A DNA stretch of 9,118 bases, taken from positions 1 through 9,118 of the forward strand of contig CAYLJO010000238.1 in assembly GCA_964383905.1 (NCBI GenBank), read 5' to 3'. The position numbers were made by a program, and so were the translations under genes. The notes below the pieces were generated by a model. It searched no databases. It worked only from the letters and a program-made list of their open reading frames with translations, and was not told the DNA's origin. This document shows positions 5,315 through 9,118 of the stretch, one piece after another; position 1 is the first letter of the stretch, and each line of letters begins with the position of its first letter. The DNA is from CAYLJO01 sp964383905 (GTDB lineage Bacteria; Acidobacteriota; Blastocatellia; Pyrinomonadales; Pyrinomonadaceae).

Positions 5315-8300
5315 TTAACGGCTGCCACCGGCCGTAGGCTTCACAATAACGGCGGGGATGTTTTGCTCACGGACCAGTTGATTTAAGGCTACCAGGTCGG
5401 TACGCATGATCTGATCGAGCTTCCGCAGTTGCGTATTTATCTCGCCCACCCTTTCTTCATAGATCACGTAGGACTGATCTGTCGGGGCTGAATCGGCGCT
5501 GGCGACTACTCCGCCGAGCGCGGCGAGCTCATTATTGAGCCGGATGGGAAAGTTGAGAGGGTCTTGACTGCTCTGGTTTTTCGTCTGGTAAAGCGCCTCC
5601 TCAATCCCCGTCAGCTTGGCGTTGAGAGACAGGGTCGCTTCGATCAGGGGGCGGGCGCCCGACTGATCCCTAACGCGCATTGAGAGATCATCCAACTGCT
5701 TACGCAGATCGCGAATCTCGGTGACGGCGTTGTGCGCCTCGGTGAGCTTATCCCGGATCTTCATCAACAGATCGAACTGCTTGGCCAGGTCTTCCTGCGA
5801 AGTCGTAACGCGCGGGTCCTTCTGCACCTCGAAGGCTTGCGTCATGGTCTCGCCGTCCACGTTGAGCTTGACTTGATAGCTGCCGGGGACGGCGAGCGGC
5901 CCGCGCAAATCGCCGGCCCACAGGATGAGACCGGGGAAGCGGGCGGCGTCAGGGTAGCGTAAGTCCCAGACGAAGCGGTTCAATCCGACGTCGGTCGTGA
6001 CCACGGGACTCGGCCGCGCGCCGAAAGTCAATTCTTCCTCGCCCGAGGGTGCTTGTGGCTGCTCGGGCGGTGTCTGGGTTTGTGCAGTTCCGGGCGCCTG
6101 CGGCCTGAGCTCGGCCGCCTTACTCGTAAATTTCTTAACCGTTCGGCCTGAAGAATCACGAAACTCGAGCGTCACCTGGCCGGCCGGCCGGTCCTTTAAG
6201 TAATAATAGACCACCGCGCCGTGGGGTGGATTCTTACCTATACCCGCCGTGGGCGGCAGCGGCCCGCTACCTCCGCCCTGGATCCGGTAAACGTGTTCCG
6301 GTTTGAACAGGAATGCGCGACGGGCGTTCACCGCATCGGCCATCTGATGGAGCACGGCGAGGTCATCCAGTATCCAGAATGCGCGCCCCTGTGTCGCAGC
6401 GATCAGGTTGCCCTCGCGCTTCTGAATCACCAGATCGGTGATCGGTACGACGGGCAGGTTGAGCTGCAGCGACCGCCAATTTTCCCCGTCATCGAACGAG
6501 ACATACATGCCCGTCTCCGTCCCCGCGTAAAGCAACCCGCGGCGGTAGGGGTCTTCGCGCACCACACGCGTGAAGGCCGAGTCGGGTATGCCGTTGGTGA
6601 TCTTCTTCCAGGTTTGGCCGTAATCGTTAGTCTTATAAAGGTAAGGGCGGTAGTCATCCCACTTGTACATCGTCGCGGCGATGTACAGGGTGGCTGCGTC
6701 ATGCGGCGAGGCCTCGATTGAATTGATCTGGATCCATTCCGGAATGGCTTTCGGCGTGACATTCGACCAACTGGCGCCGCCATCGCGTGTCAGGTAAACG
6801 AGGCCGTCGTCTGAGCCCGTCCAGATGAGATCCTTCCTCACGGGCGATTCCATGACGGTAAAGATAGTGTCGTAATACTCTATGCTCGTGTTGTCCTTGG
6901 TAATCGGCCCGCCCGCCGGACCCTGCTTGGATTTATCGTTGCGCGTCAGGTCGGGGCTGATCACCTTCCAGCTCTGGCCCAGGTCGGTCGATCTGAAGAG
7001 GACGTTGCCCGCCGCGTAGATCTCTTCCGCATCATGCGGTGAAAAGAGGATGGGGAAATTCCACTGGAAGCGATATTTCAGGTCTGCCGCGCCGTGGCCC
7101 ATCGGGTTCAAAGGCCAGGGGGTCACATCGCGCAACTGCTCCGTGCGGTGGTCGTAACGTGTGATGAGGCCGCCGTACGAGCCGGCGAAGACGATTTCGG
7201 AGTCCTTTGGGTAGGGCGCGACCCACCCGCTCTCCCCGCCACCCACGCTGTACCAGTCACCGCGCCCGATCCCTGCGCCGGCCGTGCGGCTGGCGATCTT
7301 AACGGTCGTGTTGTCCTGCTGGGCGCCGTAGATGTGATACGGAAAGTCGTTGTCCACGGCGACACGATAAAACTGGGCCGTCGGCTGGCGGTCCTCTTCA
7401 GTCCAGGTCTTGCCGCCGTTTTGGGTGACGGTGGCGCCGCCGTCGTTGCTCTCGATCATCCGCGCGGGGTCGTTCGGGGAAATCCACAGGTCGTGGTTAT
7501 CACCATGCGGCACGGGAATATTGTTGAATGTTTTGCCGCCGTCGTTGGACCTGTAAAAGCCCGTGTTAAGGACGTAAACGGATTCGGGATTCTGCGGGTC
7601 GGCGTAAATGCGTGTGTAATACCAGGCGCGCTGCCGCAGCTTCCTCTCCTGGTTGACCTTCGTCCAGGTCTGACCGGCGTTGTCCGAACGAAAGACTCCG
7701 CCGTCTTCGGCTTCGATAATGGCCCACAGCCGATCCGGGTTGGCTTTAGAGACAGTAATTCCGACCTTCCCGATGAGCCCTTGTGGCAGGCCCTGGTGGC
7801 GTGTGATTTCTGTCCAGGTGTCCCCTCCGTCAGTTGACTTGAAGATGCCGCCGCCGGGGCCCCCGCTCTCAAAGGTGTAAGGTAAGCGGCGAACCTCCCA
7901 GAACCCCGCGTAGAGAATATTCGGGTTGGTCGGGTCAAGGATGAGATCGATGGCGCCCGCCTTGTCGCCCCGGTAAAGAATCTTCTCCCAGGTCTTACCG
8001 CCGTCCTTCGAGCGAAAAATGCCGCGCTGCTCGTTAGGGGCCCAGACATGGCCGAGCGCCGCCACATACACTAGATCGGGGTTGCGCGGGTGAACGCGTA
8101 CGCGCGCGATCTGCCGAGTATCATCGAGACCGACGTGCTTCCAGGTCTTGCCCGCGTCCAGCGACTTGTACACGCCGTCGCCGTGAGAGACATTACCGCG
8201 GACAGGCGACTCTCCCATCCCGACGTAAATCGTGTTCGGGTCAGCATCGCTCATACCGATGGCGCCGACCGAGCCGGTTTTAAATGCCCCGTCAGAGACC

Positions 8301-8557
8301 GGCTCCCAGTTCACGCCGCCGTCGGTAGTCTTCCAGACGCCGCCTCCCGTCGCGCCGAAGTAGTAAACGAATGGCTGCGCAGGCACACCTGCAACGGCAG
8401 TCACACGCCCGCCGCGATACGGTCCGATGCTTCGCCATTGCAGCGCTTTCAGCAGACTCTGGTCATCCCACCGCCTTTGCTGGGCAGCGCCCCCCACAAA
8501 ACTTAGAAGCAGGACAAGCAGACAAATAGATAGACAACGCGGGCCGTAAATACTCAT
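5315..8557 (-). CDS. Secreted VPS10/sortilin-like Asp-box beta-propeller protein
   Basis: The 1080-residue product begins with a signal peptide (hydrophobic core about 9-24, likely cut after Ala25), so it is exported; there is no lipobox. Residues about 35-735 are a beta-propeller with about eleven Asp boxes (S/T-x-D-G/A-G-x-T-W type), for example TTDGGVNW (77-84), SLDAGKTW (132-139), SKDGGKTW (183-190), STDGGDTW (241-248), SNDGGKTF (337-344), RDGGASW (591-597), NDYGQTW (644-650) and FDDGENW (688-694). This layout matches the sortilin/VPS10-like or 'BNR repeat glycosyl hydrolase' annotations common in Acidobacteriota. No catalytic residues of a glycosidase are evident, so an enzymatic role should not be assumed. 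A beta-rich module follows at about 745-910, interrupted by a Pro/Gln linker (817-840), then a helical region at about 920-1065. The ATG has AGGA seven bases upstream. Partner and ligand are unknown. Confidence 0.9.
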   Translation of the reverse strand: MSIYGPRCLSICLLVLLLSFVGGAAQQRRWDDQSLLKALQWRSIGPYRGGRVTAVAGVPAQPFVYYFGATGGGVWKTTDGGVNWEPVSDGAFKTGSVGAIGMSDADPNTIYVGMGESPVRGNVSHGDGVYKSLDAGKTWKHVGLDDTRQIARVRVHPRNPDLVYVAALGHVWAPNEQRGIFRSKDGGKTWEKILYRGDKAGAIDLILDPTNPNILYAGFWEVRRLPYTFESGGPGGGIFKSTDGGDTWTEITRHQGLPQGLIGKVGITVSKANPDRLWAIIEAEDGGVFRSDNAGQTWTKVNQERKLRQRAWYYTRIYADPQNPESVYVLNTGFYRSNDGGKTFNNIPVPHGDNHDLWISPNDPARMIESNDGGATVTQNGGKTWTEEDRQPTAQFYRVAVDNDFPYHIYGAQQDNTTVKIASRTAGAGIGRGDWYSVGGGESGWVAPYPKDSEIVFAGSYGGLITRYDHRTEQLRDVTPWPLNPMGHGAADLKYRFQWNFPILFSPHDAEEIYAAGNVLFRSTDLGQSWKVISPDLTRNDKSKQGPAGGPITKDNTSIEYYDTIFTVMESPVRKDLIWTGSDDGLVYLTRDGGASWSNVTPKAIPEWIQINSIEASPHDAATLYIAATMYKWDDYRPYLYKTNDYGQTWKKITNGIPDSAFTRVVREDPYRRGLLYAGTETGMYVSFDDGENWRSLQLNLPVVPITDLVIQKREGNLIAATQGRAFWILDDLAVLHQMADAVNARRAFLFKPEHVYRIQGGGSGPLPPTAGIGKNPPHGAVVYYYLKDRPAGQVTLEFRDSSGRTVKKFTSKAAELRPQAPGTAQTQTPPEQPQAPSGEEELTFGARPSPVVTTDVGLNRFVWDLRYPDAARFPGLILWAGDLRGPLAVPGSYQVKLNVDGETMTQAFEVQKDPRVTTSQEDLAKQFDLLMKIRDKLTEAHNAVTEIRDLRKQLDDLSMRVRDQSGARPLIEATLSLNAKLTGIEEALYQTKNQSSQDPLNFPIRLNNELAALGGVVASADSAPTDQSYVIYEERVGEINTQLRKLDQIMRTDLVALNQLVREQNIPAVIVKPTAGGSR

Positions 8558-8691
8558 GGTGGCTTCCTGCGCTTAGAATTAGAGAGCTGTGGCCGCTTAA
8601 GTTATTAATATTTTCGATTAAAAGCAACTATTCGATTGGCTTGCCGCTTGTGAAGTGAGGGTTTAGTCGGCCCGGCTCATAGGTCATGGAC
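8558..8691. other. Intergenic region between the two propeller genes
   Basis: This 134-base gap separates two minus-strand genes. An AT-rich block at 8597-8635 lies 40-80 bases before the Asp-box gene start and is the most likely promoter position; TATTAA and TAATAA are possible -10 boxes, but no good -35 is correctly spaced. No intrinsic terminator for the upstream PQQ-type gene was found, so read-through is possible. Confidence 0.4.
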
Positions 8692-9118
8692 TCATCGGAC
8701 GGCATAGAGGTACCCGTCATCGCACCCGAAGTAGACGATCCCGTCGGCAATCGCAGGGGAAGACCGCATCCAACCCCTCGTTGTTTTAAACTTCCACTTT
8801 TTCACTCCCGTACTGCGATCCACGGCATAAAGGTGACCGTCCGCGCTTCCAAAATACACAATCCCACCGGCAATCGCCGGGGAGGAGATGATAGCGCCGC
8901 CTGTTTTCAGCCTCCACTTTTCCAGACCCCCATTCGAGTCCAGCGAATAGAGGTCACCATCATCGCTCCCGAAATAAACTGCCCCGCCGGCAACGGCGGG
9001 TGATGATCTGACCGGTCCCCCTGTTTTGAATCGCCAGTTTTCGCTCCCCGTCTCGATATTTACCGCGTATAGACTCCCGTCCATGCTCCCGAAATAAACC
9101 GTCTTACCTGCGACGGCG
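8692..9118 (-). CDS. PQQ-like repeat beta-propeller protein, 5' part missing
   Basis: The minus-strand frame runs from the right window edge to a TGA at 8692-8694, giving the last 141 codons; the true start is outside, and the first internal Met (9084) is not a start, because the repeat pattern continues through it. The sequence is a tandem of about 40-residue units of the form SSPA-A-GG-VYFGS-DG-LYAVD--TG--KW-FKTGG, the pattern of PQQ-binding-like (outer-membrane BamB-like) propellers. The last unit stops at LYAVR, so the propeller is probably closed by a strand from the N-terminus. Such proteins are usually periplasmic or secreted, and the quinone cofactor is generally absent in repeat-only members. 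The function is unknown. It lies 134 bases upstream of the other propeller gene on the same strand. Confidence 0.88.
   Translation of the reverse strand, partial: AVAGKTVYFGSMDGSLYAVNIETGSENWRFKTGGPVRSSPAVAGGAVYFGSDDGDLYSLDSNGGLEKWRLKTGGAIISSPAIAGGIVYFGSADGHLYAVDRSTGVKKWKFKTTRGWMRSSPAIADGIVYFGCDDGYLYAVR
8695..9117 (-). repeat. Tandem ~120-bp coding repeats (PQQ-like blades)
   Basis: Three full units and one half unit are visible: 8998-9117 (40 codons), 8878-8997 (40), 8755-8877 (41) and 8695-8754 (20). The resemblance also shows in the DNA, for example recurring CACCGGCAA/CGCCGGCAA stretches and a CCTGTTTT motif. By eye the units are clearly related but not identical, so this is an old duplication rather than a recent expansion. 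Confidence 0.8.

Noticed and set aside
7094..7837. 247-codon open frame on the plus strand
   Set aside because: It lies wholly antisense to the Asp-box propeller gene, has no recognisable domain, and is explained by the high GC and repeated Gly/Asp/Thr codons of the real gene.
8660..8700. Hammerhead-like CGATGAGTCC on the minus strand after the PQQ-type gene stop
   Set aside because: The core CUGAUGA is missing a base and there is no CGAAA segment or closing helix.

Overview
The window (about 57% GC by eye) looks like chromosome from a member of the Acidobacteriota. The main evidence is a PadR regulator followed directly by a very large, internally duplicated MacB/FtsX-type permease with no ATPase gene beside it. 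This pairing is a hallmark of that phylum (the 'Acidobacterial duplicated orphan permease', ADOP). A secreted sortilin-like (VPS10/Asp-box) propeller protein, also common in that phylum, fits the same picture. Assignment below phylum is not possible from this sequence.

Layout. (1) Bases 1-796, minus strand: the N-terminal 265 codons of an SPFH/Band 7 protein that runs off the left edge. (2) 797-1124: a non-coding gap with a 16-bp inverted repeat of unknown meaning. (3) 1125-1837, minus strand: a two-gene operon in which crcB (fluoride channel) is translationally coupled to a DUF190 (PII-like) gene. (4) 1838-2220: the divergent control region. On the plus strand it has a near-consensus sigma-70 promoter with a perfect 7-3-7 palindrome at the expected transcription start, a likely PadR operator. 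On the minus side is a long crcB leader with GC-rich hairpins but no recognisable fluoride riboswitch. (5) 2221-5242, plus strand: padR (TTG start) and the 891-residue permease, 13 bp apart. (6) 5243-5314: a short convergent gap with a weak terminator hairpin. (7) 5315-8557, minus strand: a 1080-residue secreted Asp-box propeller protein. (8) 8692-9118, minus strand: the C-terminal part of a PQQ-type repeat propeller protein that enters from the right edge.

Functionally there are four blocks. The SPFH protein is probably a scaffold or membrane-associated oligomer. CrcB exports fluoride passively, and the DUF190 protein is a plausible but unproven accessory regulator. PadR probably represses its own promoter and hence the permease, releasing it when a small ligand or stress signal binds. 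The two propeller proteins on the right are probably extracytoplasmic, and their partners are unknown. No RNA genes, insertion sequences, CRISPR arrays or integrase-type elements were seen. Most of the window is recognisable family content; the least explained parts are the padR operator, the crcB leader, and the inverted repeat upstream of the SPFH gene.
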